From Halobacterium jilantaiense (GTDB lineage: Archaea > Halobacteriota > Halobacteria > Halobacteriales > Halobacteriaceae), in the NCBI RefSeq assembly GCF_900110535.1, contig NZ_FOJA01000001.1, positions 2,081,393-2,145,392 of the forward strand: a stretch of DNA of 64,000 nucleotides, in the 5' to 3' direction. A program made the translations under genes and the position numbers. The notes beneath the pieces are model-generated. The model saw only the letters and a program-made list of their open reading frames with translations, ran no database searches and had not been told where the DNA came from. This document shows, piece by piece, positions 25,745-35,103 of the stretch (position 1 is its first letter; every line of letters begins with the position of its first letter).

Positions 25745-26664
25745 AACGCCACGAACTCGGCCTGGTTCGGGCCGACCTGGTGGACGTAGACGTGGTCGTA
25801 GCCCGCGTCGACGGCCTCTCGGATGCTCTCGACGTGGTCCTCGGGGTCTGGACTCGTGACCATGCCGCCCTCGGCGATGTCCGCCTCCGAGACCAGTTCG
25901 CAGGCCTGTTCGAAGTGGACCGGCGTCGGCAGCTGCGCGCTCAACTCTCCGGGGAGCGCGTCGTTCGGCCACCACTCGTGGGCCGTCTCGACGGCTTCCT
26001 GCTCGGTCTCGGCGTAACACATCTGCAACTGGGTGTACCGCGGGCCTTCGCCGCCCGCCTCCTCCCACGTCTCGACGGTGTCCTGGGGGCCGACGCACCA
26101 GAAGCCGTCACCGATGTCCGCCGCGGTCCTCGCCGCGCGCTCGCCGTACGCCGAGACCTGAATGGGTGGCGTCTCCTCGGGGAGCGTGAACAGCCGCGCG
26201 TTCTGGACGGTGTAGTGCTCGCCGTGGTGGTTCACCTGCTCGCCCGTCCAGAGGCTCCGGATGACATCGACGGCCTCTTCGAGCATCTCCAGGCGGACCG
26301 CGTGCTCGGGCCAGTGGTCGCCGAGGACGTGCTCGTTCAGGAGTTCGCCCGTCCCGACGCCGAGCGCGAACCGCCCCGGCAGCATGTCAGCGACAGTGGC
26401 CGCCGCCTGCGCGACAGTCGCCGGGTGGTACCGCAGGATTGGGCAGGTCACGCCGACGCCGACCGGGATGTCGTCGGTGGCGTGGGCGACACCGCCGAGC
26501 GTCGACCACACGAACGCGCTCTCGCCCTGCGTGGTCGTCCACGGGTGGAAGTGGTCCGAGATGCCGAGGAAGTCGAAGCCCGCGTCCTCCGCCAGCGCGG
26601 CGTGTTCCACCAGGTCGTTCGGAGGATGCTCCTCGCTGGAGAGCGTGTACCCGAGTGCCACCAC
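25696..26664 (-). CDS. LLM-class F420-dependent oxidoreductase
   Basis: 322 residues. LGYTLSSEEHPPNDLVEHAA, DFLGISDHFHPWTTTQGESA and LPGRFALGVGTGELLNEHVLG are signatures of the TIM-barrel luciferase-like F420 enzymes close to F420-dependent glucose-6-phosphate dehydrogenase. It probably uses coenzyme F420, which haloarchaea make; the sugar or alcohol substrate is unknown. Its 3' end overlaps the convergent NTF2-like gene by 49 nt. Confidence 0.9.
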   Translation of the reverse strand: MVALGYTLSSEEHPPNDLVEHAALAEDAGFDFLGISDHFHPWTTTQGESAFVWSTLGGVAHATDDIPVGVGVTCPILRYHPATVAQAAATVADMLPGRFALGVGTGELLNEHVLGDHWPEHAVRLEMLEEAVDVIRSLWTGEQVNHHGEHYTVQNARLFTLPEETPPIQVSAYGERAARTAADIGDGFWCVGPQDTVETWEEAGGEGPRYTQLQMCYAETEQEAVETAHEWWPNDALPGELSAQLPTPVHFEQACELVSEADIAEGGMVTSPDPEDHVESIREAVDAGYDHVYVHQVGPNQAEFVAFYEDEVFPALADAGLV

Positions 26665-26864
26665 TCAGCACCACCTCCGCGGTGTTCGTCTCATCACCGC
26701 GACAGTTCGGCCGCGACCGGAAAGAGCGTAGTTTCAGATTAGTTGCGTTCGTCGAACTGACGCGGCCACGCACTCTCCGTTCGCGCAGTCCGAGGCCTTC
26801 ACTTCGCTCGCGGCTCGCGTCGTTCGCCGCTCGCCACTCCCGCGGTTCTCGCTCGCTACGCTCG

Positions 26865-26924
26865 GCTCACGGCTCGCTTCGCTCCCCGTTCGCCGTCCCG
26901 TGGGTCTCACTTGCTCCGACCCAC
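26865..26924. repeat. Intergenic palindromic block related to the bud32 insertion
   Basis: In the 283-bp gap between the oxidoreductase start and the serS end, 26865-26893 matches the reverse complement of 47940-47968 (inside bud32) at 27 of 29 positions. In both cases a GTGGGTC...GACCCAC inverted repeat follows (here 26900-26906 and 26918-26924). The rest of the gap, from about 26780, is low-complexity TCGCTC/CGCTCG-rich sequence with no credible gene. Confidence 0.7.
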
Positions 26925-26947
26925 GCACTCGCTCCGAACCGCGCCGT

Positions 26948-28330
26948 TCAGGCCTCGCGTTCCCCGTCCCCGAGCGCCGACTCCCCGACCTTCCGCGACC
27001 CCTCGATGACCTCTTGGCCGTTCATGTACGGCTGGAGGGGCTCGGGCACGTCGACGGTGCCGTCCTCGTTCTGGTAGTACTCCAGAATAGCGACGAGCAC
27101 GCGGGGCACCGCGACGCCCGACCCGTTCAGAGTGTGGAGGTGTTCGGCCGACTCGTGTCGCTCCGGCCGGTACCGGATGCCAGCACGGCGCGCCTGGAAG
27201 TCCTCGAAGTTCGACACCGACGAGACTTCGAGCCAGCGGCCGCCCTCCTCGGGGCCATCGTCCATGTCGTCGCCGGGAGCCCACACCTCGATGTCGTACT
27301 TCTTCGCCTGCGTGAACCCGAGGTCGCCCGTACACATCTCCAGAATTCGGTACGGGAGGTCGAGGCGGCGCAGTACCTCTTCGGCCTCGTCGACGAGCCC
27401 GTGGAAGCGCTCCTCGGAGTCCTCGGGGCGCACGAAGTTCACGAGCTCGACCTTGTTGAACTGGTGGACGCGCACGATGCCCCGGGTCTCGGTGCCGTGC
27501 TCACCGGCCTCCCGGCGGAAGTTCGGCGAGTACGCCTGGTGTTTCAGCGGGAGGTCGTCGTCCAGCAGAATCTCGTCGCGGTACATGTTGGTCACCGGGA
27601 CCTCCGCCGTCGGCAGCAGCCAGAGGTCGTCGTCGGCGTACTCCGCGTCGTTCTCGCCACCGATTCGGTAGGCGTCCTCGACGAACTTCGGGAACTGGCC
27701 GGTGCCCTCCATCGACTGCGAGTTCACGGGAATCGGCGGGAAGACGTCCTCGTAGCCCTGCTCGCGGTGGACCTCCAGCATGAACTGGACGAGCGCGTGT
27801 TCGAGGCGGGCACCGGCTCCCTTCGCGAAGTAGAAGCCGCCGCCCGAGACCTTCGCGCCGCGCTCGAAGTCGAGAATGTCCATCTCCTCACCGAGGTCGT
27901 AGTGCGGGACGACCGAGTCGGGGAGGTCGCGGAGGTCGTCGAAACCCTCGCGGCGGCGCTCCACGTTCTCGTCCTCGCTGGCCCCGACCGGCACGTCGTC
28001 GTCGGGCACCATCGGAAGCGTCAGGAGCCGTTCCTCGAGTTCGGCCTCCAGTTCGTCGGCGCGGGCCTCGACGGTCTCCAGTTCGTCCTTGAGTTCCTGC
28101 GAGCGCTCGATAGCGTCCTGGGCTTCCGCCTCCTCGCCGGCTTGCTTCAGCTCGCCGATCTTCGAGGACACCTCGTTGCGCTCGTGGCGCAGCTCGTCGC
28201 CGCGCGCTTTGAGTTCGCGCCACTCCTCGTCGACCTCCAGAATCCGGTCGAGGTCCGCGTCGACGCCCTTCTTGTCGAGGGCGTCCCGCACGTCGTCGGG
28301 GTGCTCGCGGACGAACTGTCGGGACAGCAT
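26948..28330 (-). CDS. serS: Seryl-tRNA synthetase
   Basis: 460 residues. The N-terminal antiparallel coiled coil (about 25-105, rich in KAR/EEAEA-type heptads) binds tRNA. Class II motifs follow: LVQFMLEVHREQGYEDVFPP (motif 1), YSPNFRREAGEHGTETRGIV (motif 2 with the arginine) and GSGVAVPRVLVAILEYYQNE (motif 3). It is the standard bacterial-like SerRS, not the methanogen type. The gene is divergent from the small acidic gene at 28466. Confidence 0.97.
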   Translation of the reverse strand: MLSRQFVREHPDDVRDALDKKGVDADLDRILEVDEEWRELKARGDELRHERNEVSSKIGELKQAGEEAEAQDAIERSQELKDELETVEARADELEAELEERLLTLPMVPDDDVPVGASEDENVERRREGFDDLRDLPDSVVPHYDLGEEMDILDFERGAKVSGGGFYFAKGAGARLEHALVQFMLEVHREQGYEDVFPPIPVNSQSMEGTGQFPKFVEDAYRIGGENDAEYADDDLWLLPTAEVPVTNMYRDEILLDDDLPLKHQAYSPNFRREAGEHGTETRGIVRVHQFNKVELVNFVRPEDSEERFHGLVDEAEEVLRRLDLPYRILEMCTGDLGFTQAKKYDIEVWAPGDDMDDGPEEGGRWLEVSSVSNFEDFQARRAGIRYRPERHESAEHLHTLNGSGVAVPRVLVAILEYYQNEDGTVDVPEPLQPYMNGQEVIEGSRKVGESALGDGEREA

Positions 28331-28465
28331 TCTTGCTCGTCGGTTCGCCGGGCCCGGGCAAGAACGTATCGCATCCCTGTGACGCAGTCACGCCGCGGTC
28401 CGGCGGCACGGGCGCTAGTTGCCCACAGCGAGACCCTTTTTACGACCTGCCCCCTCCTGAAGGGT

Positions 28466-28837
28466 ATGACTGCCGACAGAGACAACTGGGACGTGTACGT
28501 CGAAGACAACGCACTGGTCGCGGACTTCGCGGCCGACATCTCGACCGACGAGGCCGTGTTCGCGGCCGTCAACGAGGAGTTCGAGCGGCTGGCTGCCGAC
28601 CCGGACGTCGACACCCACATCTCCGTGCTGCGGATGGACTCACCGCTGAGCAGCGACGTCTTCGGGAAGGCCAAGGAGGCGGCGACAGTCGGCGTCGACC
28701 ACGACATCCACACCTGGATCGCGGTCTCCGAGGGCATCAAGGGCCACGCGATGACGAGCGAAATCGGGAGCATCGAGGGCGTCGACGTCGAGACGGCGTC
28801 GACCCTCGACGAAGCGCTGGCGCTGGCAGCCGAGTAA
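28466..28837 (+). CDS. Conserved acidic protein, possible SpoIIAA/STAS-like fold
   Basis: 123 residues from MTADRDNWDVYVEDNALVAD. The alternation of strands and helices (VADFAADISTDEAVFAAVNE, ISVLRMDSPLS, HTWIAVSEGIKGHAMTSEIG and a final helix TLDEALALAAE) resembles the SpoIIAA-like/STAS family by eye, but no diagnostic motif is seen. No membrane segment or metal site is visible. It is divergent from serS and followed by an MBL gene in the same direction about 120 nt away. Confidence 0.7.
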   Translation: MTADRDNWDVYVEDNALVADFAADISTDEAVFAAVNEEFERLAADPDVDTHISVLRMDSPLSSDVFGKAKEAATVGVDHDIHTWIAVSEGIKGHAMTSEIGSIEGVDVETASTLDEALALAAE

Positions 28838-28956
28838 CGCGGCCGCCGCCGCTCGCGCCGGCTCGTCTCGGGTGCTGCGTCCGCGCAGCGTGTCGGTTCG
28901 ACCGCCGCTGTGCTGGCACACGAACGCTTTTCCCGGCGGCCGTCCCCCGTTCGTGT

Positions 28957-29868
28957 ATGAGTCCTGGCGACGTCTTCGACGTCGAGTCCTGCCCCGGTGT
29001 CTCCTACGTGGACACCGGCATGTACGACACGGCCGAGTACGGTTCGGTGTACGTCATCGACGCCGACCGCCCCGCCATCGTGGACACGGGCATCGGCACG
29101 AACCACGAGCGCATCCTCGACGCCCTCGACGAGCAGGGCATCGAGCGCTCGGACCTCGAAGCGATTCTCGTCACCCACGTCCACCTCGACCACGCCGGCG
29201 GCGCGGGCTACCTCGCGGCGGCGTGCCCGAACGCGGACGTCTACGTCCACGAGGTCGGAGCGCGCCACCTCGTCGACCCCGGCCGGCTCGTCGAGGGGAC
29301 GAAGGAAGCGGTCGGCGACCAGTGGCAGTACTACGTCGAGCCGGAGCCCGTCCCCGAGGACCGAATCGTCGAACTCACCGACGGCGACACGGTGGACCTG
29401 GGGAGCCGGGAGCTGACGGCCCACCACGCGCCCGGCCACGCCCCCCACCAGGTCGTCTTCGAGGACCACTCCTGTGACGCCGTGTTCACGGCCGACGCGG
29501 CCGGCATCTGGATTCCCGAACAGGACCGGGTGCGGGAGACGAGTCCGCCGCCGAACTTCGACCTCGAACAGTGCATCGACGACGCGGAACTGCTCCGCCG
29601 GCTGGACCCCGACACGCTGCTGTACGCGCACTTCGGCCCCGGCCCGGACGACACGGACGCGGTGCTGAAGCAGTACGAGCAGGTGCTGCGGGACTGGGTC
29701 GAGGCCGTGGAAGCCGAAGTCGTCGAGCGCGGCAGCGAGGAGGCCGCCATCGACCACTTCTCCGCGACGACCGAGGTGCAGTACGTCTGGGGCGAGCACA
29801 AGGCCGAGGCGGAAACTGCGATGAACGTTCGTGGAGTTCTCCATTACCTTAAGAACAGGGGTGCGTAG
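28957..29868 (+). CDS. MBL-fold metallohydrolase
   Basis: 303 residues. IVDTGIGTNHE, ILVTHVHLDHAGGAGYLAA (HxHxDH), HHAPGHAPHQ, VFTADAAGIWIP and YAHFGPGP supply the zinc ligands of the metallo-beta-lactamase superfamily. The C-terminal 80 residues are helical. The protein resembles the larger, uncharacterised haloarchaeal hydrolases with an EGTKEAVGD segment. It ends 8 nt before the acyl-CoA synthetase start, so the two are probably cotranscribed, hinting at an acyl-thioester substrate (inference). Confidence 0.9.
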   Translation: MSPGDVFDVESCPGVSYVDTGMYDTAEYGSVYVIDADRPAIVDTGIGTNHERILDALDEQGIERSDLEAILVTHVHLDHAGGAGYLAAACPNADVYVHEVGARHLVDPGRLVEGTKEAVGDQWQYYVEPEPVPEDRIVELTDGDTVDLGSRELTAHHAPGHAPHQVVFEDHSCDAVFTADAAGIWIPEQDRVRETSPPPNFDLEQCIDDAELLRRLDPDTLLYAHFGPGPDDTDAVLKQYEQVLRDWVEAVEAEVVERGSEEAAIDHFSATTEVQYVWGEHKAEAETAMNVRGVLHYLKNRGA

Positions 29869-29876
29869 TAGGGGCC

Positions 29877-31814
29877 ATGACCTTCAGCGAAGCCGAGTCC
29901 GAGTACACGGACGACACCATCGCTCGGCAGACACTCCCACGCACGTTCGAGACGGCGGCCGCCCGGCACGCCGACAGCGCCGCACAGAGCTACAAGGGCG
30001 ACGTCTACGAGCGGACACTCACACCGGACGTCGTCGAACCCGCGCCGCCGGACGATTTCGAGACACTGACGTACGGCGAACTCCGCGACATCGTCCGGAA
30101 TCTCGCCGCCGGCTTCCGCGACCTCGGCGTCGAGGCCGGCGACCGCGTCGGCATCTTCTCGCACACCCGCATGGAGTGGGCGCAGGCCGACTTCGGCATA
30201 CTCGCCGCCGGTGGTGCCGTCACCACCGTCTACGCCAGCTCCAGCCCCCGACAGGTGCGACACCTCCTCGGCGACAGCGGTGCCGTCGGCGTCGTCGTCG
30301 AGAACGCGGAGATGCTCGACCGAGTGCGGGCGGTCGAAGACGACCTCGACATCGAGTTCGTCGTCACGATGGACCGCGTCGCGGACGACGACGCCATCCC
30401 GCTGTCGGACGTCTACGAGCGCGGCCGCGAGACGTTCGACCGCGACACCTACGAGGGCTGGATCGACGACCGCGACTACGGCGACATCGCGAGCCTCATC
30501 TACACCTCCGGTACCACCGGGAAGCCGAAGGGTGCCGCGCTCAGCCACGAGAACTTCCGGGAGAACGTCAACCAGTGCCGCAAACGCTTCGGGCCGCGGC
30601 CCGACCGCGGCGGCGCGCCCGCCATCACGAACGAGACCCGCCACCTCTCCTTCCTCCCGCTCGCGCACGTCCTCGAACGGCTCGCGGGACACTTCCTGCT
30701 GTTCGCGTCCGGGGCGGAGGTGTGTTACGCCGAATCACCGGACACGCTCCGCGAGGACTTCGGGCTGTTCGAGCCGTCCACTGCGACCAGCGTCCCCCGG
30801 GTGTACGAGAAGCTCTACGACGCCATCCGCGAACAGGCCTCGGAGTCACCGGTCAAAGAACGCATCTTCGAGTGGGCGACCGACGTCGGCCGCGACTTCC
30901 ACGAGACCGACGACCCCGGACTCGCCCTGCGTGCGAAACGCACCGTCGCGGACAAACTCGTCTTCGGCCAGGTGAAAGACGCCCTCGGCGGCAACATCGA
31001 CTTCTTCATCTCCGGCGGCGGGTCGCTGTCCGCAGACCTCTGTGCGCTCTACCACGGCATGGACATCCCGATTCTTGAGGGGTACGGGCTCACGGAGACC
31101 AGCCCCGTACTCGCGGTCAATCCCTACGAGAACCCCCAGGTCGGGACCATCGGCCCGGCGCTCCCGGACACCGAACTGGTCGTCGACGAGTCCGTCGCCA
31201 GCCCGGAGCAGCGCGAGCGCCACGACGGAGACGTCGGTGAACTGCTCGCCCGCGGCCCCCAGGTGTTCGACGGCTACTGGGACCTCCCGGACGCCACCGA
31301 GGAGGCGTTCGTCGAGTACGAGGGCAAAGAGTGGTTCCGAACCGGCGACGTCGTCGAGATTCGCGAGGACGGCTATGTCCAGTTCCTCGAACGCGCGAAG
31401 CAGCTGCTCACGCTCTCGACGGGCAAGAACGTCGCGCCCGGCCCCATCGAGGACGCGTTCGCCGCCAGCCCGCTCGTCGAACAGGCGATGGTCGTCGGCG
31501 ACAGCCAGAAGTTCATCTCCGCTATCGTCGTCCCGAACTTCGACGGCGTCCGCAAGTGGGCCGACCAGGCGGGCGTCGACATCCCCGACGACCCGGACGC
31601 CGTCTGCCGGGACGACCGCGTCTACGACCGCATCCAGGAGGAAGTCGACGACGTCAACGAGAACTTCGAGACGTACGAGCAGATCAAACAGTTCCGGCTC
31701 GTCGCCACGGAGTTCACGGAGGACAACGACCTCCTGACGCCCACGATGAAGAAGAAGCGCCGGAACATCCTCGACAAGTTCGCCGACACCGTCGGCGACA
31801 TGTACGCCGAGTAA
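29877..31814 (+). CDS. Long-chain fatty acyl-CoA synthetase (AMP-forming)
   Basis: 645 residues. The AMP-binding P-loop YTSGTTGKPKG begins at Tyr209. EGYGLTETSPVLAVNPY, GEWFRTGDV-like EWFRTGDVVEI, and the C-terminal LTLSTGKNVAPGPIEDAF and LLTPTMKKKRRNI are typical of long-chain acyl-CoA synthetases. It activates a carboxylic acid to acyl-CoA with ATP. A thiolase and a crotonase are encoded elsewhere in the window, so fatty acid or related acid degradation feeding the glyoxylate shunt is plausible. Confidence 0.93.
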   Translation: MTFSEAESEYTDDTIARQTLPRTFETAAARHADSAAQSYKGDVYERTLTPDVVEPAPPDDFETLTYGELRDIVRNLAAGFRDLGVEAGDRVGIFSHTRMEWAQADFGILAAGGAVTTVYASSSPRQVRHLLGDSGAVGVVVENAEMLDRVRAVEDDLDIEFVVTMDRVADDDAIPLSDVYERGRETFDRDTYEGWIDDRDYGDIASLIYTSGTTGKPKGAALSHENFRENVNQCRKRFGPRPDRGGAPAITNETRHLSFLPLAHVLERLAGHFLLFASGAEVCYAESPDTLREDFGLFEPSTATSVPRVYEKLYDAIREQASESPVKERIFEWATDVGRDFHETDDPGLALRAKRTVADKLVFGQVKDALGGNIDFFISGGGSLSADLCALYHGMDIPILEGYGLTETSPVLAVNPYENPQVGTIGPALPDTELVVDESVASPEQRERHDGDVGELLARGPQVFDGYWDLPDATEEAFVEYEGKEWFRTGDVVEIREDGYVQFLERAKQLLTLSTGKNVAPGPIEDAFAASPLVEQAMVVGDSQKFISAIVVPNFDGVRKWADQAGVDIPDDPDAVCRDDRVYDRIQEEVDDVNENFETYEQIKQFRLVATEFTEDNDLLTPTMKKKRRNILDKFADTVGDMYAE

Positions 31815-31896
31815 CGACGAGAAGGCCGCCGCAACCCGGCTGCTTTATACCGAGGGAAAGTAACGTCCCTACGATGCGACAACCGGAGGGCCACAG

Positions 31897-33759
31897 ATGA
31901 GTTCCGCAATCATCCCCGTGGTCGCCACAATCATCGCGCTCGGCGTCCTCGCGCAGGTCGTCGCCGCCCGGCTGCAGGTGCCCAGCGTGCTGTTTCTCAT
32001 CCTCGCGGGCATCGTCGTCGGCCCCGAGGTTCTGGGCGTCGTCACCCTGAAGTCGTTCGGCGGCATCGAGACGCTGTCGGGCATCGTCGGCCTCTCGGTC
32101 GCGATTATCGTCTTCGAGGGCGCGTTCCACCTCAAACTGGAGAAGCTCCGGGAGGCCCCGGGAGCGTGGCTCCGGCTCGTCACAGTCGGTGCGGCCATCG
32201 CACTCGTCGGGACGGCGCTCGCCGTCCGCGTCCTGTTGAACGCCGACTGGGGGGTCGCGTTCCTCATCGGGAGCCTCCTGGTCGCGACCGGTCCGACGGT
32301 CATCACACCGATTCTGAACGTCGTCCCGGTCCGGGACCGCGTCGGTGCCGCCCTCGAGACCGAGGGGGTCGTCAACGACGTCACGGCGGCCATCCTCGCC
32401 ATCGTCGTCTTCGAGGTCGTCGTGGACCCCAACCGGTCGAGCGACGTCATCGTCCGGGACTTCATCACTCGGCTCGGCACCGGCGTCCTCATCGGCCTCA
32501 TCGTCACCGGTGCCGTCTGGTACCTCCTCCGGTACGTCGACCTCTCACGGGGGAACGCCCCCCAGAACGCGCGGCTGGTCGTCCTCGCCGGCGCGCTCGT
32601 CGCGTACGGTGCCGCGGACACCCTCTACAGCGAGGCCGGCATCGCCGCCGTCGCCACCGCGGGCGTCGTGCTCGGAAACGCGAATCTCCCCTACGAGGAG
32701 GAGATAGAGGCGTTCAAAGGCGACGTGACGCTCGTCGTCCTGTCCTTTGTCTTCATCGGGCTGGCCGCCCTGCTATCCTTCGAGACGCTGCTCGACCTCG
32801 GGTTCGCGGGACTCGCCGTGGCCGTAGTCGCGGCCGCCATCGTGCGACCGATTGCGGTGTTCGCGTCCACGGCCGGCGGCCGGTACGAGCGCTCCGAGCG
32901 CGCGTTCATGAGCGCGGTCGGTCCGCGCGGCATCATCCCGGCGTCCGTCGCGACGCTGTTCGCCGCGGAGCTCCAGACAATCGGGATGAACGAGGCCGCG
33001 AACCTCCTCGTCGGTACCGTCTTCCTCACCATCCTCCTGACCGTCGTCGTGGAGGGAGGATTCGCCAGACACATCGCGCAAGCACTCGACGTCATACCAA
33101 TGCGTGTCATCATCGTCGGCGGCGGCACCGTCGGTCGCGCGCTCGCAGAGCGCCTCGAAGACCGCGGTGAGAACGTCGTCATCGTAGAGAACCGTGAACC
33201 GGCAGTCGAACGAGCGCGGAACGAAGGGTACGCCGTCCACAAGGGCGACGGAACCGACACCGACGAACTCCGGTCGGCGGGCGCGGAGAACGCCAAGATA
33301 CTGGTCGCGTCGACCGGCGACGACGACGTGAACCTCCTGGTCGCCCAGCTCGCGGACTCGAAGTTCGACGTGGACACCATCATCGCTCGCGCGAACAACC
33401 CCGACAACGTCGACGCGTTCGAGGACCTCGGTGTCCGAACCGTCTCCTCGTCGCTCGCGACCGCGTGGGGCATCGACAACATCATCGAGCGGCCCGCGCT
33501 CTCCAACTGGATGACCGAAATCGGGCGCTCGGGCGACGTCCAGGAGGTTGAAGTGACCTCGGAGGACCTCGTCGGCCTGACCATCGACGAACTCGACGAG
33601 GACCTGCCCGCTGGCGTCATCATCGCGCTCGTCGGTCGCGACGGCGACAACAGGGTGCCGGACGCCGACTTCACGCTTCAGGAGGGCGACCACTTGACGT
33701 TCCTCGGCCGGAAAGACGCCGTCAGGAACGCGCTCGACTGGTGTCACGCCGAGGCGTAA
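31897..33759 (+). CDS. Cation:proton antiporter (CPA family) fused to RCK/TrkA regulatory domains
   Basis: 620 residues. Residues 1 to about 395 form 10-13 membrane helices of a Na+(K+)/H+ exchanger, with TGPTVITPIL and GVVNDVTAA (the ND pair). Residues from Met402 (MRVIIVGGGTVGRALAERL) are a Rossmann RCK_N/TrkA-N domain. A TrkA-C domain ends the protein (about 545-615). The fusion implies control of ion exchange by NAD(H) or another nucleotide, useful for Na+/K+ balance in a salt-in organism. The internal ATG at 33100 starts the RCK part and could in principle be used separately. Confidence 0.92.
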   Translation: MSSAIIPVVATIIALGVLAQVVAARLQVPSVLFLILAGIVVGPEVLGVVTLKSFGGIETLSGIVGLSVAIIVFEGAFHLKLEKLREAPGAWLRLVTVGAAIALVGTALAVRVLLNADWGVAFLIGSLLVATGPTVITPILNVVPVRDRVGAALETEGVVNDVTAAILAIVVFEVVVDPNRSSDVIVRDFITRLGTGVLIGLIVTGAVWYLLRYVDLSRGNAPQNARLVVLAGALVAYGAADTLYSEAGIAAVATAGVVLGNANLPYEEEIEAFKGDVTLVVLSFVFIGLAALLSFETLLDLGFAGLAVAVVAAAIVRPIAVFASTAGGRYERSERAFMSAVGPRGIIPASVATLFAAELQTIGMNEAANLLVGTVFLTILLTVVVEGGFARHIAQALDVIPMRVIIVGGGTVGRALAERLEDRGENVVIVENREPAVERARNEGYAVHKGDGTDTDELRSAGAENAKILVASTGDDDVNLLVAQLADSKFDVDTIIARANNPDNVDAFEDLGVRTVSSSLATAWGIDNIIERPALSNWMTEIGRSGDVQEVEVTSEDLVGLTIDELDEDLPAGVIIALVGRDGDNRVPDADFTLQEGDHLTFLGRKDAVRNALDWCHAEA

Positions 33760-33780
33760 CCCCGGCGTCGCCCCGTCCGT

Positions 33781-34272
33781 TCACTCGCGGTGGACCTGCC
33801 ACGTGAAGATGCTCTCGAAGACGTAGTTGACGAGCATCGCCACGGCGATTGCGCCGCCTTTCACCAGGACCAGCCAGAGGTCGACACCGGCGACTGCTAG
33901 CTCGACGGAGACGCTGTAGAACACGCCGACGAACAGGAGGTACTGGAGCGTCGACCCGCCAGCGCGGACGACGTGCGAGCGGAGGAGCCGTCTGCCGAGC
34001 GACCGGCCGTCGTCGCCGCCTTCGTCGGCGAACGTCCAGTGTTCGTTGACGGTGAACATCACGAGGATGGCCGTCTCGATGCTGGCGACGTTCGCGACGG
34101 CCGCGGACAGCCCCGCGAACTCGGTCAGGACGAGGAGCGTCGTCACGTCGAAGGCGGCACCCACGACGCCGACGGAGACGAACTGCCCGAATCGCACACC
34201 GGAGACCAGCGCCTCGAAGCGCGCCGGCACCGCTGCCCGGACGCGGTCCAGACTGCCGTCGAGCCTACTCAT
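33781..34272 (-). CDS. GtrA-family membrane protein
   Basis: 163 residues with four membrane helices, from [36 protein letters not shown] is the first helix, NEHWTFADEG the conserved W-T-F segment after helix two, and VNYVFESIFTW the last helix. GtrA proteins act with GT2 enzymes in moving or using lipid-linked sugars. The start overlaps the end of the GT2 gene by 8 nt, so the pair is coupled and likely works together in surface glycan or glycoprotein assembly. Confidence 0.9.
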   Translation of the reverse strand: MSRLDGSLDRVRAAVPARFEALVSGVRFGQFVSVGVVGAAFDVTTLLVLTEFAGLSAAVANVASIETAILVMFTVNEHWTFADEGGDDGRSLGRRLLRSHVVRAGGSTLQYLLFVGVFYSVSVELAVAGVDLWLVLVKGGAIAVAMLVNYVFESIFTWQVHRE

Positions 34273-35038
34273 GGTCCGTCGGCTCCTCGACGAGCGCCGG
34301 TTCACCGTCGCGGCGGTCCGCGATGGCGGCGTGCAGTGTGCTGTCCCCGAGGCGTTTCGCGCGGTGGCGCGCCCGCAGCAGCGACCCGAGCAGCCGGAAC
34401 GGCGTGCGGACGGCCGACACCGTCGACCCGGGCTGGTCCTCCCACGAGATTGGGACCTCGGCGACCCGGCAGCCGAGCGCGCCAGCGACGGCGACCAGTT
34501 CCACGTCCCACGCGAACCCGGCCTCGTGGAGGTGACTGCGTACGCGCTCCCACGCGCCGGTCGTGAGTGCCTTCGCGCCGCACTGGTAGTCGTAGAGGTC
34601 CACGGTGAGGAGCGTGCCAGCGAGCCACGCGAACCCGTCGCCGAGCAGCCGGCGGACGACGGTCTGGTGGCTCTTCACGTCGCTGTCGGGGTGCCGTCGC
34701 GACCCGACGGCGAGGTCCGCGCTGCCGTCTGCCACGCGGGCGACGACATCAGCCAGCGAGCCCGCTGGCGTCGCGCCGTCGGCGTCCGCGAACGCCAGCA
34801 CGTCCGTGTCGAGTGCCTCGAAGCCGGCCGTGATTGCGGCTCCCTTGCCGCGGCGACCGGCGCTCTCGGCGACCGTCGCGCCCGCGTCTCGAATACGGTC
34901 GGCGACCCCGGCGCTGGCAGCATCCAACTCGACGTGCAGCTCGGCCGGGTCGAGCGTCTCCCGGAGGTCGTCGAGGTAACCGACGAGTCGCTCCACGTCG
35001 GGGTCGTAGGCGGGGACGACGATGCCGACGGAGTCCAT
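34265..35038 (-). CDS. Family 2 glycosyltransferase (dolichyl-phosphate-sugar synthase like)
   Basis: 257 residues. [20 protein letters not shown] opens the GT-A fold, [16 protein letters not shown] and [11 protein letters not shown] hold the nucleotide and the D-x-D metal motif, and [16 protein letters not shown] and [12 protein letters not shown] are typical of dolichyl-phosphate mannose/glucose synthases. It would transfer a sugar from a nucleotide to a lipid phosphate at the inner face of the membrane. The adjacent GtrA gene overlaps its 3' end. Confidence 0.9.
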   Translation of the reverse strand: MDSVGIVVPAYDPDVERLVGYLDDLRETLDPAELHVELDAASAGVADRIRDAGATVAESAGRRGKGAAITAGFEALDTDVLAFADADGATPAGSLADVVARVADGSADLAVGSRRHPDSDVKSHQTVVRRLLGDGFAWLAGTLLTVDLYDYQCGAKALTTGAWERVRSHLHEAGFAWDVELVAVAGALGCRVAEVPISWEDQPGSTVSAVRTPFRLLGSLLRARHRAKRLGDSTLHAAIADRRDGEPALVEEPTDHE

Positions 35039-35103
35039 CGTCCCTAGAGAATCGGGGGGCCGGTATCAGTTTCGTGGTTTCTCACCGGGCGGTGGCCGCA
35101 GCC

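Noticed and set aside
26900-28465. Plus-strand extension of the gene at 28466 back across serS
   Set aside because: Antisense to seryl-tRNA synthetase; the ATG at 28466 has proper spacing and codon character, the upstream part does not.
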